Assembly: GCA_016714815.1 (NCBI GenBank) | Contig: JADKBZ010000021.1 | Location: 47,270 to 111,269 of the forward strand | Direction: 5' to 3' | Source: Holophagales bacterium | Lineage (GTDB): Bacteria; Acidobacteriota; Thermoanaerobaculia; UBA5066 | Length of the DNA: 64,000 nt | Shown: positions 27,692-44,239 of the stretch, piece by piece | Layout: each line of letters opens with the position of its first letter | How positions within the stretch are numbered: position 1 is the stretch's first letter | Position numbers and translations under genes: made by a program | The notes under the pieces: model-generated | The model's input: only the letters and a program-made list of their open reading frames with translations | What the model was told of the DNA's origin: nothing | Database searches by the model: none

Positions 27692-29062
27692 ACGAGCCCA
27701 CGGGCCGCCTCCTGATCGTGGAGGACGAGCGGGCCCAGCGCGACGCCCTCGTGCAGTACCTCTCGCGCCGGGGGCATCACGTCGTAGGGGTCTCGACGGG
27801 GGAGGAGGCGCTCGAGCGCCTGGCGGTCGAGAGTTTCGGGCTCCTCGTCACGGACCTGCGCCTTCCCGGGCGTCGACGGGCTCACCGTGGTCCGCCGGGC
27901 CCGGGAGCTGGACGAGGAGATGGGCGTCCTGCTGACGACGGCTTTCGCGTCCGTCGAGTCGGCCGTCGAGGCCCTCCGGCTCGGCGCGCACGACTACCTC
28001 CTGAAGCCGCTCATCCTCGAGGAGGTGGCGCGCAAGGTGGCGAACCTCCTGGCCCACGGAGAGCTCGTGCGGGAGAACGGGCGCCTGCGCCGGATGCTGA
28101 ACGAACGGGACTCGGAGACCGAGATCGTCTCCGTGTCGGCAGCGATGCAGGAGGTCCTGGGCTGGGTCCGACGCGCCGCCGGATCGCGGGCGACGGTCCT
28201 CGTGAGCGGTGAAACCGGGACCGGCAAGGAGGTCGTCTCCCGGGCGATCCACCAGCTCGGCGCCGGGCGCGACGAGCCGTTCCTCGCCGTGAACCTCGCG
28301 GCCCTGCCGGACACGCTGGTCGAGAGCGAGCTCTTCGGACACGAGCGCGGAGCCTTTACCGGAGCCGAGCGCCGGCGGGAGGGGATCCTGCGGGCCGCGG
28401 GGCGCGGGACGGTCTTCCTCGACGAGATCGGCGAGCTGTCCCTGGCGGCGCAGGCCAAGCTCCTGCGCGCGCTCGAGGCGCGTGAAGTGCAGCCGCTCGG
28501 CAGCGACCGCACCGCGCCGTTCGAAGCCCGCCTGATCGTCGCGACCCATCGCCGCCTCGCGGACCTCGTCGAGACGCACGCGTTCCGGGAAGACCTCTAC
28601 TACCGCCTCGCCGTGCTCGAGATTCACGTCCCGCCGCTCCGGGAACGGCGCGAGGACGTGCCGGGACTCGTTCAGCGGCTGCTCCAGCGGAACGCGCAAC
28701 GGAGCGGCATCCCCGTCCCGATCGTGACGGCCAGCGCGATGCGGGCGCTTTGCCAGTACCTCTGGAGGGGGAACGTGCGCGAGCTCGCGAACGTGCTCGA
28801 CCGCGCCCTGATCCTCGCCGACGACGGCCGGATCGACGTGGAGCAGATTCCGTCCGACGTCCGGAGCGCCGGAGGACCGGACCTCGACCTGACGCAGGCG
28901 ATCGACCGGTTCGAACGGGGCTACATCGCGATGGCGCTGCGCCTGTCGGGAGGGAACCGCGAGAAGGCCGCCGAGGACCTCGGCATTTCGTCGGCGACGC
29001 TCTACCGCCGGCTCGAGCGGTTCGGGCTCAAGGGGGGCGAGACGGGCCGGAACCGCTCCTGA
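27688..29062 (+). CDS. NtrC-family sigma-54 response regulator, one frameshift
   Basis: The GTG at 27688 overlaps the kinase stop. The receiver domain starts RLLIVEDERAQRDALVQYL with phospho-acceptor Asp in LLVTDLRLPG. At 27868-27871 an extra base in a GGG run breaks the frame; removing it gives LPGVDGLTVVRRARELDEE and the rest of the receiver. The sigma-54 AAA+ domain then has Walker A SGETGTGKE, the sigma-54 contact loop ERGAFTGAE, Walker B VFLDEIGELS and the Arg finger region. A Fis-type helix-turn-helix ends the protein (NREKAAEDLGISSATLYRRL). The GAFTGA loop shows true sigma-54 activation. A fitting promoter lies 100 bases downstream in front of the nar operon. The frameshift may be a sequencing error. 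Confidence 0.88.
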
Positions 29063-29107
29063 GCCGGAGGCGCGGCTCTCAATCCTGACGAGCCGGGAAC
29101 CGGCTTT

Positions 29108-29123
29108 CTCTCAGAAGTGAGAG
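29108..29123. promoter_or_regulatory. Inverted repeat, likely upstream activator site
   Basis: CTCTCA-GAAG-TGAGAG is a perfect 6-bp inverted repeat centred about 75 bases upstream of the start predicted from the sigma-54 promoter at 29165. That is a usual distance for NtrC-type enhancer binding. A weak hairpin (AGCCGG-GAA-CCGGCT then TTTCTC) at 29091-29110 may end the regulator transcript. Confidence 0.5.
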
Positions 29124-29164
29124 GCCCGGAGACGGCCGGTGCCGTTCCGAGCTGGTTTCCGCGG

Positions 29165-29179
29165 TGGTACGCCCCTTGC
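29165..29179 (+). promoter_or_regulatory. Sigma-54 promoter of the nar operon
   Basis: TGGTACGCCCCTTGC matches the -24/-12 consensus (TGGCAC-N5-TTGC), with the invariant GG and GC separated by exactly 10 bases. The transcript would start near 29191, about 43 bases before the cytochrome GTG. The gene just upstream encodes a sigma-54 activator. Confidence 0.7.
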
Positions 29180-29233
29180 CCTTCCTTCGACGTCGACGCG
29201 GCGCTCAAGCCGGCTCACGAGGAAGGGAAACGA

Positions 29234-30165
29234 GTGCGACCAGCTCTCCTCTGGATCCTGCCCCCTCTTCTCCTCTCCGCCCCCCTGTCGGCCCAGGCCC
29301 CGACCTCGGCTGCGGCGCCCGCCGCGCCGTCGACCGTCCCCGCCGCGACCACCGCGACGGCTGCGGCGCCCGCGGCACCACCTCAGGCGCAGGAGCAATC
29401 TCCGGCCGAGGACCTCTTCGCCAGGAAGTGCGGCTCGTGCCACACCGTGGGCAAGGGGGTCCGCGTCGGGCCCGACCTGAAGGACGTCGCCAAGCGGCGG
29501 AGCCGGGCCTGGCTCGAGCTCTTCGTGAAGACGCCGAGCGCCCTCCTCGACAGCGACCCCGACGCGCGGAACCTGCTCGCCGAGTTCAAGGGCGTCAGGA
29601 TGCCCGACCTCGGCCTCTCCGACGCGGAGTCCCGGATGCTCGTGGACCTCGTGATCCGCTGCTCGACGGAGCCGTGCAACCTCGCGGGCCGGTTCGTCGC
29701 CGCGACGACCGCCACGCCGCGCGACAGGGCGGTCGGCCGCGAGCTCTTCCTGGGGCTCGCCCCGATGAAGGCCGGGGGCGCTCCGTGCGTCTCGTGTCAC
29801 ACGGTGAGGGGGTCGAAGGGCCTTCTCGGCGGGGGACGCCTCGCGAAGGACCTCACGAACGTCTTCGCGCGCCTGGGAGACGAGGGTCTCGACACCGCCC
29901 TCAAGAGCCCCGCGTTCCCGCTCATGAACAAGGTCTACGCGGTCCATCCGCTCGAGGCGAGCGAGGCCTTCGCGCTCCGGGCGTTCCTCTACGAGGCGAA
30001 CCTGGGCGGGGAGCCGGCCCGGGACGACTCGTGGAGCGTGTCCCTGGCGGGCGGTATCGGGTCGCTCGCCGTCCTCGTCGGCCTGAACTTCGCCTGGGGA
30101 CGCCGGCTCCGCGGCGTGCGGCAGCCCCTCACACGGCGTCGCGAGAACGGGAAGGAGCATCTCTC

Positions 30166-30169
<4 letters not shown>
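29234..30169 (+). CDS. narC: Membrane-anchored diheme cytochrome c (NarC-like)
   Basis: A GTG at 29234 preceded by GAAGGGAAA gives 311 residues: a signal peptide (LLWILPPLLLSAPLSAQ), an Ala/Pro-rich linker, two cytochrome c domains with CGSCH and CVSCH heme sites, and a C-terminal helix (SLAGGIGSLAVLVGLNF) that anchors it with the hemes in the periplasm. Thermus nar operons start with a diheme cytochrome, NarC, in the same place, where it is needed for an active nitrate reductase. The gene overlaps narG by four bases (GTGA). The electron partner here is inferred. Confidence 0.85.
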
Positions 30170-33780
<3,611 letters not shown>

Positions 33781-33790
33781 GAGCAGGACG

Positions 33791-35319
<1,529 letters not shown>

Positions 35320-35323
<4 letters not shown>

Positions 35324-35925
35324 GGCTCGCCGAGGTCGACCCGGCCCTCGTCTCCTGCGCGCTCGGGCAGGTCGCGGCCGCGCTCGACTACCCGAACGGC
35401 TCGTCGGCGCGCGTCGCCCTTGAGGGGGCCGGGCTGGCGGAGGACGTCGCGCCGGAGCTGTCCGCGGCTCTCCTCGAGCTGTCGGGCTGGCTGTCGTCGG
35501 CGGCGCCGGGCGGGGCCGAGGAGCGGTACTCGGGGCTCTTCGACCTGTCGCCGGTCTGCACGCTCCACCTCGGGTATCACCTCTTCGGCGAGTCGTACCA
35601 GCGGGGCGCCCTCCTCTCGGGACTCGTGGCCGAGATGCGGAAGGCGGGCGTGGCGCTCGGCGACGGGGAGCTGTCCGACTACCTGCCGGCCGTCCTCAGG
35701 CTCCTGGCCGCGCTGCCGCCCGAGGAGGACCGGGAGACGCTCGTCGACGCGCTCCTCCTCCCGGGGCTCACGCGCATGACGGAGGCCCTGAAGGACACCG
35801 ACAGCCCGTGGGCCGACGTCCTGCGGGCGCTGCCCTCCTTCCTCGCGCCGCTCGGCGGCGGCGAGCCGCTTCCCCCGCCCGAGAGGGTCGACGACGTCGA
35901 CCTGGAGGCTGACGCCCTTGCTTAA
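35320..35925 (+). CDS. narJ: Nitrate reductase assembly chaperone NarJ
   Basis: A GTG at 35320, overlapping the narH stop, starts a 201-residue all-helical protein of the TorD/NarJ family. It contains YSGLFDLSPVCTLHLGYHLF, the usual NarJ core (E..Y...FD), and ERYSG upstream. NarJ binds apo-NarG and allows Mo cofactor insertion and membrane attachment. Its end overlaps narI by eight bases. Confidence 0.9.
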
Positions 35926-36601
35926 CGTCCTGCTCTTCGCCGCGCTCCCGTACGTCTCGGTCGTCCTCTTCCTGCTGGTGTCGATCCAGAGGTACCGGCG
36001 GGACCCGTTCACGTTCAGCAGCCTGTCGTCGCAGTTCCTCGAGACGAAGGAGCTCTTCTGGGGGTCGGTCCCGTTTCACCTCGGGATACTGACGCTCTTC
36101 TTCGGCCACCTCGTGGGGTTCCTCTTCCCTCGAGGGATGACGCTCTGGAACGGCGTGCCGATCCGGCTCTTCCTCCTCGAGTCCACGGCGCTCGCGGCCG
36201 CGCTCCTGACGCTCTTCGGCCTCGGGGCGCTCATCGTGCGGCGCGCGGCGGCGCCCCGCCTGCGGGTGGTGACGTCGGCGGCCGACATCCTCGTCTACGT
36301 CCTCCTCCTGTTCGAGATCGGCACCGGTCTCTGGGTCGCGATCACGTTGCGGTGGGGGAGCGCGTGGTACACGCAGACCGTCGTCCCGTACCTCTGGTCC
36401 CTCGTCCGGTTCCAGCCCGAGATCCAGCTGATGGTCGACCTGAAGCTCCCGGCGCAGATACACGTCGTGGGCGCCTGGGTCCTCCTGGGGGTCTTCAGCT
36501 TCACGCGGCTCGTCCACGCCCTGGTCGCCCCCGTGCCGTACCTCTGGCGCCCGAACCAGCTCGTGGTCTGGAACCGGCCGCGGGGCGCCGCGAAGCGCTG
36601 A
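35918..36601 (+). CDS. narI: Respiratory nitrate reductase gamma subunit, cytochrome b
   Basis: A TTG at 35918 inside narJ starts a 227-residue membrane protein with five helices. Heme-ligand His residues lie in VPFHLGILTLFFGHLVGF and in IHVVGAWVLLGVFSFTRLVH, as in NarI, which oxidises quinol on the periplasmic side and passes electrons through two b hemes to NarH. The rare start codon and overlap suggest translational coupling. Confidence 0.93.
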   Translation: MLNVLLFAALPYVSVVLFLLVSIQRYRRDPFTFSSLSSQFLETKELFWGSVPFHLGILTLFFGHLVGFLFPRGMTLWNGVPIRLFLLESTALAAALLTLFGLGALIVRRAAAPRLRVVTSAADILVYVLLLFEIGTGLWVAITLRWGSAWYTQTVVPYLWSLVRFQPEIQLMVDLKLPAQIHVVGAWVLLGVFSFTRLVHALVAPVPYLWRPNQLVVWNRPRGAAKR

Positions 36602-36626
36602 GAGCGCCGGGGCCGAAGAGAGACGG

Positions 36627-38195
36627 ATGAGCGAGCGCGCGAAGGCCTGGACGGTCCTGACGATGAACACCCTGGCGTTCATCGTCTGCTTCGCCGTCTG
36701 GATGATGAACGGCGTCCTCGTCACGTTCCTCGTCGACAACAAGGCCTTCGCGTTCGACAAGGCGGAGATGGGGTGGCTGATCGGGCTCCCCGTCCTGACG
36801 GGGTCCCTCCTGCGGCTTCCCGCCGGCATCCTGACCGACCGTTTCGGGGGGCGCGTCGTCTTCACCGCCGTGCTGCTCGTCTCGGCCGTGGCCGCGTTCC
36901 TCACGAGCTTCGCGAACGGCTTCTGGGGCTTCGCCGCCGGCGGCCTCGGCTTCGGCATCGCGGGGAGCTCCTTCGCGGTCGGCGTCGCGTACACGGCCAC
37001 GTGGTTCCCGAAGGAGCAGCAGGGGACGGCGCTCGGCATCTTCGGGATGGGGAACGTCGGCGCCGCCCTGACGAGCATGACGGCTCCGTTCGTGCTGCAG
37101 GCCTTGACGGGGAAGGGGGCGCACGTGGAGAGCTGGCGGGCGCTCCCCCGGATCTTCGCCGCGGCTCTCCTCGTGACGGCCGTCGTCTTCTGGCTCTTCA
37201 CGTACACCCGCGAGGGCCTGCCGTCCACCTCGAAGAGCCTCGCCCGGCGGCTCGAGCCGCTGAAGGTGATGCGCGTGTGGCGCTTCGGGCTCTACTACCT
37301 CCTCGTCTTCGGCGGGTTCGTCGCGCTCGCGCAGTGGCTGATCCCCTACTACGTGAACGCCTATTCGGTCTCGGTGTCGGCAGCCGGCGTCCTCGCCGCG
37401 GCCTTCAGCCTCCCGTCGGGCCTCTTCCGCGCCGTCGGCGGGTGGCTCTCGGACCGCTACGGGGCCCGGCGGGTCATGTACTGGGTGCTCGGCGGCTGCT
37501 GTACCTGCTGCGTCCTTCTCGCCGTGCCGCGCATGGACGCCTTCGCGCCCGGCGAGGGGATCATGGCCGTGTCGGCCGGTCGCGTGGACGAGGTCACCCC
37601 TCGAGGCATCGTCGTGGCCGGCAGGACGTACCCGCTCGCGGTGCGTCCGGATCGGACCGTCGACGACCGCGACGTCATGGTCTGGCCGGCCTGGAACTCC
37701 TGGCACGAGCCGGCGGTGAAGCCCGGGGAGGCCGTCGTCAGGAAGCAGCTCCTGGCCCGCGGCGTCACGCACGTCTACTTCCAGGCCAACCGGAACATCT
37801 TCACCGGGCTGGCTCTCCTGCTCGCGATGTTCATGGGGATCGGGATGGCCGCCGTCTACAAGTACATCCCGACCTACTTCCCGGCGGACGTCGGCGTCGT
37901 GGGGGGGCTGGTGGGGGTGATCGGCGGCCTGGGGGGCTTCGTCTTCCCGATCGTCTTCGGCACCCTCGTGGGGGCCTCGGGCATCTGGACGACCTGCTGG
38001 ATCCTCCTCTTCGGCCTGTCGGTCACGTGCCTCGTTTGGATGCACCGGGTCGTGACGGGGATGATGTCCGACAGCCTCCCGCGGTTCTCGCGCGAGATGG
38101 AGCAGCCCGCCATCGCGAAAGAGGTCGAGCAGCTCGCCCGGGAGATGGAAGGCCTGGCGAAGCGGCTGCGCCGGCGGGAGCCGGGGGACGCATGA
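36627..38195 (+). CDS. narK: NarK-type nitrate/nitrite transporter with a large loop insert
   Basis: The 522-residue MFS protein has the NarK features: GWLIGLPVLTGSLLRLPAGI, GGRVVFTAVLL, and glycine-rich nitrate-signature segments (AAGGLGFGIAGSSFAVGVAY; VGVIGGLGGFVFPIVFG). An about 85-residue hydrophilic segment (about 37530-37790; MAVSAGRVDEVTPRGIVVAG and onward) is inserted between two C-terminal helices; standard NarK has a short loop there. The C-terminus adds a charged helix (EVEQLAREMEGLAKRLRR). It overlaps the next gene by ATGA. Transport mode (symport or antiport) cannot be told. Confidence 0.9.
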   Translation: MSERAKAWTVLTMNTLAFIVCFAVWMMNGVLVTFLVDNKAFAFDKAEMGWLIGLPVLTGSLLRLPAGILTDRFGGRVVFTAVLLVSAVAAFLTSFANGFWGFAAGGLGFGIAGSSFAVGVAYTATWFPKEQQGTALGIFGMGNVGAALTSMTAPFVLQALTGKGAHVESWRALPRIFAAALLVTAVVFWLFTYTREGLPSTSKSLARRLEPLKVMRVWRFGLYYLLVFGGFVALAQWLIPYYVNAYSVSVSAAGVLAAAFSLPSGLFRAVGGWLSDRYGARRVMYWVLGGCCTCCVLLAVPRMDAFAPGEGIMAVSAGRVDEVTPRGIVVAGRTYPLAVRPDRTVDDRDVMVWPAWNSWHEPAVKPGEAVVRKQLLARGVTHVYFQANRNIFTGLALLLAMFMGIGMAAVYKYIPTYFPADVGVVGGLVGVIGGLGGFVFPIVFGTLVGASGIWTTCWILLFGLSVTCLVWMHRVVTGMMSDSLPRFSREMEQPAIAKEVEQLAREMEGLAKRLRRREPGDA

Positions 38196-39226
38196 CCAGC
38201 CTGGAGCGGCTCCACCCGGCCTACTTCGCCATGGTGATGGCCACCGGCATCGTGTCGGTGGCGTGCAAGCTGCTGGGCCTCGGCCTCCTGGCGGACGTCC
38301 TTCTCGCGGTCAACGTCGTGACCTACGTCGTCCTCTGGGCACTCACGGTCGCGCGGGTCGCGCGCTATCCGAGACGCGTCCTCGAGGACCTCGTCGACCA
38401 CCAGCGCGGGGTGGGCTTCTTCACGATGGTCGCGGGGTCGAGCGTCCTCGGCGTCCAGTGCGTCCTCGTGCGCGAGGAGCTCACGGGGGCCGTCGCGCTG
38501 CTCCTCCTGGCGGTCGTCCTCTGGGTCGTGCTGACGTACGGGGTCTTCGCCGCCTACACCGTGAAGGACGTGAAGCCGACCCTGGCGGACGGGATCAGCG
38601 GCGGCTGGCTCGTGGCCGTCGTGGCCACGGAGTCGATCTCGAACCTGGGAGGGCTCGTGGCGAGCCGCCTCCCCGGGCCGCACGACACCCTCCTCTTCTT
38701 CAGCCTCGTCTTCTGGCTCTGCGGCGGAATGCTCTACATCTGGATGATCTCGCTCATCTTCTACCGGTACACGTTCTTCCGCTTCGCGCCGTCCGACCTG
38801 ATGCCCCCCTACTGGGTCAACATGGGAGCGATGGCGATCTCCGCGCTCGCGGGGACGACCCTGATCGCCAACGTGCCCCGGTCGGCCCTCCTCGGGCAGA
38901 TGCGGCCCTTCCTACTCGGCTTCACCGCGCTGTTCTGGGCGACCGCCACGTGGTGGATCCCGATGCTCGTGATCCTCGCCGTCTGGAGGCACGTCTACCG
39001 GAGGTTCGAGATGACCTACGACCCGCTCTACTGGGGAGCGGTCTTCCCGCTCGGCATGTACAGCGTGAGCACGCTCCGGCTGGCTCAGGTCCTGGAGCTG
39101 CCCTTCCTCCTCTTCCTGCCGCGCGTCTTCCTGTTCGTGGCGCTCGTCGCCTGGAGCGCGACGTTCGTCGGGCTCCTGAGGCACCTCTCCCGCTCCGGAA
39201 GGACGAGCGCCCATGCGGCCGCCTAG
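38192..39226 (+). CDS. TehA/SLAC1-family membrane channel
   Basis: The 344-residue protein starts MTSLERLHPAYFAMVMATGI, the first-helix motif of the SLAC1/TehA/Mae1 family, and has about ten hydrophobic helices. Family members pass small anions (nitrate, chloride, sulfite, dicarboxylates). Its place directly after narK, overlapping it by 4 bases, suggests nitrate or nitrite passage; the annotation as tellurite resistance that such proteins often get is not supported by context. The last 14 bases overlap actA. Confidence 0.8.
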   Translation: MTSLERLHPAYFAMVMATGIVSVACKLLGLGLLADVLLAVNVVTYVVLWALTVARVARYPRRVLEDLVDHQRGVGFFTMVAGSSVLGVQCVLVREELTGAVALLLLAVVLWVVLTYGVFAAYTVKDVKPTLADGISGGWLVAVVATESISNLGGLVASRLPGPHDTLLFFSLVFWLCGGMLYIWMISLIFYRYTFFRFAPSDLMPPYWVNMGAMAISALAGTTLIANVPRSALLGQMRPFLLGFTALFWATATWWIPMLVILAVWRHVYRRFEMTYDPLYWGAVFPLGMYSVSTLRLAQVLELPFLLFLPRVFLFVALVAWSATFVGLLRHLSRSGRTSAHAAA

Positions 39227-39821
39227 CGCTCCCGGGCGAGCGGCGCGGCGCGCGCTGGCGGCGGGGCTCCTCGTTCTCGTCTTCGCCGCGTGCGAGCCGA
39301 CGAACCGCGGCTACTCCCCGAACCAGCCCGTCGTCTACTCCCACGCGGTCCACGCCGGCGCCCTGAAGATCCCCTGCCAGTACTGCCACTACGGGGCCGA
39401 GCGTGGCCGCAACGCGGGGATCCCGCCCGCGGCGATCTGCATGAACTGCCACGCACAGGTGCAGAAGGACCACCCGGAGGTGGTCAAGGTGAAGAAGGCG
39501 CTCTCCGAGGGGCGGGCGATCGAGTGGGTCCGCGTCCACCGCCTTCCGGATTTCGTCTTCTTCGACCACTCGATCCACGTGACGAAGGGCGTCGCCTGCC
39601 AGACCTGCCACGGAGCGGTGGAGACGATGGGCCGGGTGACCCAGGAGAGCGCCCTCACCATGGGCTGGTGCCTCGACTGCCATCGTCGCAGCTGGCCGAA
39701 AGCCGCCGAGAGGGCGGCGGTCGCGGCGCTCAACGTGCCCCGGGAGGAGGCCTTTCCGCCCGGAACCGCGCCGATGACCCGGGCCAACCGGTTGACCGAC
39801 TGCGCGGTCTGCCATCACTGA
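39213..39821 (+). CDS. actA: Alternative complex III pentaheme cytochrome ActA
   Basis: The 202-residue protein has a lipoprotein signal ending VFAAC (Cys 27) and five CxxCH heme sites: CQYCH, CMNCH, CQTCH, CLDCH and CAVCH. YSHAVHAG and FDHSIHVTKG supply distal His ligands. This is the ActA pattern of alternative complex III, a quinol:cytochrome c oxidoreductase that replaces bc1. It overlaps the upstream channel gene, so act genes may be read through from the nar operon. Confidence 0.9.
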   Translation: MRPPSAPGRAARRALAAGLLVLVFAACEPTNRGYSPNQPVVYSHAVHAGALKIPCQYCHYGAERGRNAGIPPAAICMNCHAQVQKDHPEVVKVKKALSEGRAIEWVRVHRLPDFVFFDHSIHVTKGVACQTCHGAVETMGRVTQESALTMGWCLDCHRRSWPKAAERAAVAALNVPREEAFPPGTAPMTRANRLTDCAVCHH

Positions 39822-39905
39822 GATGGCGGATGCGCTGCGTACACGACGAGTGGCGAAAGCCGAGTCCGGTTTTCTCCTGGATCGAGTGACAGGGAAGGCG
39901 TTCCG

Positions 39906-42871
39906 ATGAGCCGACGAAGGAAGCACCCGACCCCGTGGATCGAGCCTCTTGGCCCGCTCTCCGAGGTCCCGTCTCCCGAGAGGGACGAGCGGGACGAGCC
40001 GCCCCTTCCGCCCGCGAGCCGGCGGGAGTTCCTCAGGGGGCTCGGCATCGGCGCGGCGGTGACGCTGACGGCCTGCCAGCGCTCCCCGGTGCGCCACGCG
40101 CTGCCGTACCTCGTGCCGCCGGACGAGATCACGCCGGGCGTCCCGGTTCACTACGCCTCGACCTGCACGGCGTGCCCGGCCGCGTGCGGTCTCATGGTGT
40201 CGGCCCTCGACGGGCGTCCCGTGAAGCTCGAGGGGCACCCCGATCACCCGCTCTCGAAGGGGGGCCTCTGCGCGATCGGGCAGGCCGACGTGCGCGCCCT
40301 GTACGACGCGGGACGCCTGCAGGGACCGACCCTCGGGGGCAGGCCGGTCACCTTCGCCGAGCTGGACGCCCACGTTCTCGCGAGGCTCGGGGAGGTGCGC
40401 GAGGCGGGGAAGAAGGTCTTCGTCCTCGCACCCACGCTGTCGGGACCGACGGCCCGGGAGACCGTCGCGCGGTTCCTCGCCCCGTATGGCGGGACCCTCG
40501 TCGAGCACGACCCGGGCCCGGCCTCCTCCTCGGCGCTGCTCGAGGCCCACGGGCTCCTGACCGGCCGCCCGCTCGCTCCGGCGCTGGACCTCGCTCAGGC
40601 CGACCTCGTCGTCTCCCTGGGAGGAGATCCGCTGGCCACCGGCCCGGAGCCCGTCGCGCACACGCAGGCGTGGGCGGCCCGGCGGCGGGAGAGCGGACGC
40701 CGAGGAGCCCCCCGCCTCGTGCAGATCGAGGGCTCGCTCTCGCTGACCGGCGCGGCCGCGGACGAGAGGTGGAGCTCCACGGCGGCCGAGCGGCGCGCTC
40801 TCGCCCTCTTCATTGCGGCCGGAGTGGCCCGGAAGACCGGCGCAGGCGACGTCGCGGCCGCACTGGGCTCCGTCCCGGACCCACCCACGCCGGCACGGGC
40901 TGCCGCGCTGGTCGCCGAGCTGGTGGCCTGCTGCGGGCGCTCCCTCGTCGTCAGCGCCTCCGACGATCTCTCCGAGCAGCTCGCCGTGGCGATCACGAAC
41001 CGGCTTCTCGGGAACGAAGGGAAGACGCTCGACGTCGTCCGGCCGTCGCTCGTCCGGCGGGGGCTCGACCGGGACCTCGCGGCGTTCCTCGGGGACGTCG
41101 AGTCGGCGGCCGCCGGCGCCGTGTTCGTCCTCGACCTCGACCCGGTGGACGAGCTCCCGGGGGGCGAGGCTCTCGCGACGGCGCTCGCCGGCCTCCCGCT
41201 GTCGGTGGCGATCACCGACCGACCGACCGCCACCGCGGCGGCCTGCGGCGCGGTCGCGGCCGCCCACCACGCCCTGGAGCGGTGGGGCGACTTCGAGCCG
41301 CGCGCGGGCCTCGTGACCTTCGCGCAGCCCACGCTGCGCCCGCTCTACGGGACGCGGCACCCGATGGAGAGCATCCTGCGCTGGTCGGGCGAGGAGAGTC
41401 CGGACTACCGGGAGCGGATGAGAGCGGGCTGGGAGACGCGCGCCGGAGCGGGGGCCGCGTTCTCCGGCCTCTTCACCCGCGCCCTCCAGAACGGCAGGTC
41501 CGAGGAGCTCTCGGCCGCCTTGCCGCCGCTCCCGCCCCAGGTGCCAGATTCCGAGGGGCTGGCGCGCAGCGTGACGGCGCTTGCCGCGGCCGTCGCGGCC
41601 GCCTCGGCCGTCGCGACGAAGACGGAGGTCCCCGCGCTCGAGGTGGAGCTCGTGGCGCAGGTCGGCCTCGGCGCCGGGCGGAGCGCGCACGTGCCGTGGC
41701 TCCGCGAGCTGCCCGACCCGCTCACACGCGTCTCCTGGACCGGTTGCGTGCGCCTCGCTCCGTCGCGTGCCGAGGCGCTCGGCGTGGCGGACGGCGACCA
41801 CGTGAGGGTGGAGGTGGCGGGACGCTCGGTCACGCTCCCGGCGCGGATCCTCCCCGGGCAGGACCCGAGGGTCCTGGGCGTCCCGGTCGGCTTCGGCCGC
41901 AAGGACGGCGACGGCGGGGTCGCCGGGCGGAACGGCTATCGCCTCGCGCGGCTCGAGGGGCGCCTCCGAACGCAGGGGCTCGCCGCGACGGCAACGAAGG
42001 CCGCCGGGCACGAAGACCTGCCGCTCATGCAGCCTCACGGGACGACGGAGGGGCGGCCGATCGTCTATCAGCTCTCCCGGTTCGACGAGGCGATCGAGAG
42101 CGACGAGCACCACAAGGCCGAGAGCCTCTGGCCCGGCCGGCCGCCCACCGTTCCGAAGTGGGAGATGGTGATCGACCTCGACGCCTGCACCGGGTGCAGC
42201 GGGTGCGTCGTCGCGTGCCAGGCCGAGAACAACCTGCCGGTCGTCGGCCCGGACGAGATGCGCCGGCACCGGGACATGTACTGGCTGCGGATCGACCGTT
42301 ACTTCGTGGGAGACGCCGAGAGCCCGGACGTCCTCTTCGAGCCGATGCTCTGCTCGCAGTGCGAGAACGCGCCCTGCGAGACCGTCTGCCCGGTGGCGGC
42401 CACAGTCCACAGCGAGGACGGGCTGAACCAGCAGGTCTACAACCGGTGCGTCGGGACCCGCTACTGCGCGAACAACTGCCCGTACAAGGTGCGGCGCTTC
42501 AACTGGTTCGATTACCCCGCCGCCGCGCCGGTGGAGAAGCTCGTCCTGAACCCGAACGTCGTCGTGCGCTCGCGGGGCGTGATGGAGAAGTGCACGTTCT
42601 GCGTGCAGCGGATCCAGGCGACCCGGATCGCGGCCCGGCGGGACGGCCACGAGGACTGGCGCGGTCTCGGCGGGAAGACGGCCTGCCAGGAGAGCTGCCC
42701 CGCGAAGGCGATCACGTTCGGGGACGCCACCGACCCGCGCGGCGAGGTGGCGGCGATGAAGAAGAGCCCCCGCGCCTTCCAGGTGCTGGCGGAGCTCGGC
42801 GTGCGGCCCGCCGTCACGTACCTCGCGAAGGTGAGGACGAAAGAGGGCGCGGCGGCGGGGAAGGAGACCGC

Positions 42872-42875
<4 letters not shown>
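39906..42875 (+). CDS. actB: Alternative complex III iron-sulfur subunit ActB
   Basis: The 989-residue protein has a twin-arginine type leader (SRREFLRGLGIGAAVTLTAC, Arg 39-40) with a lipobox Cys 57, so it is a Tat-exported lipoprotein. The N-terminal about 720 residues resemble a molybdopterin-enzyme fold (STCTACPAACGLMVSALDGR), which in ActB lacks the Mo cofactor. The C-terminal 270 residues are an NrfC/HybA-like domain with four clusters (CTGCSGCVVACQ, CSQCENAPCETVCP, CVGTRYCANNCPYK, CTFCVQRI plus CQESCP). It carries electrons within complex III. An 84-base gap separates it from actA. Confidence 0.92.
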
Positions 42876-44225
<1,350 letters not shown>

Positions 44226-44239
<14 letters not shown>

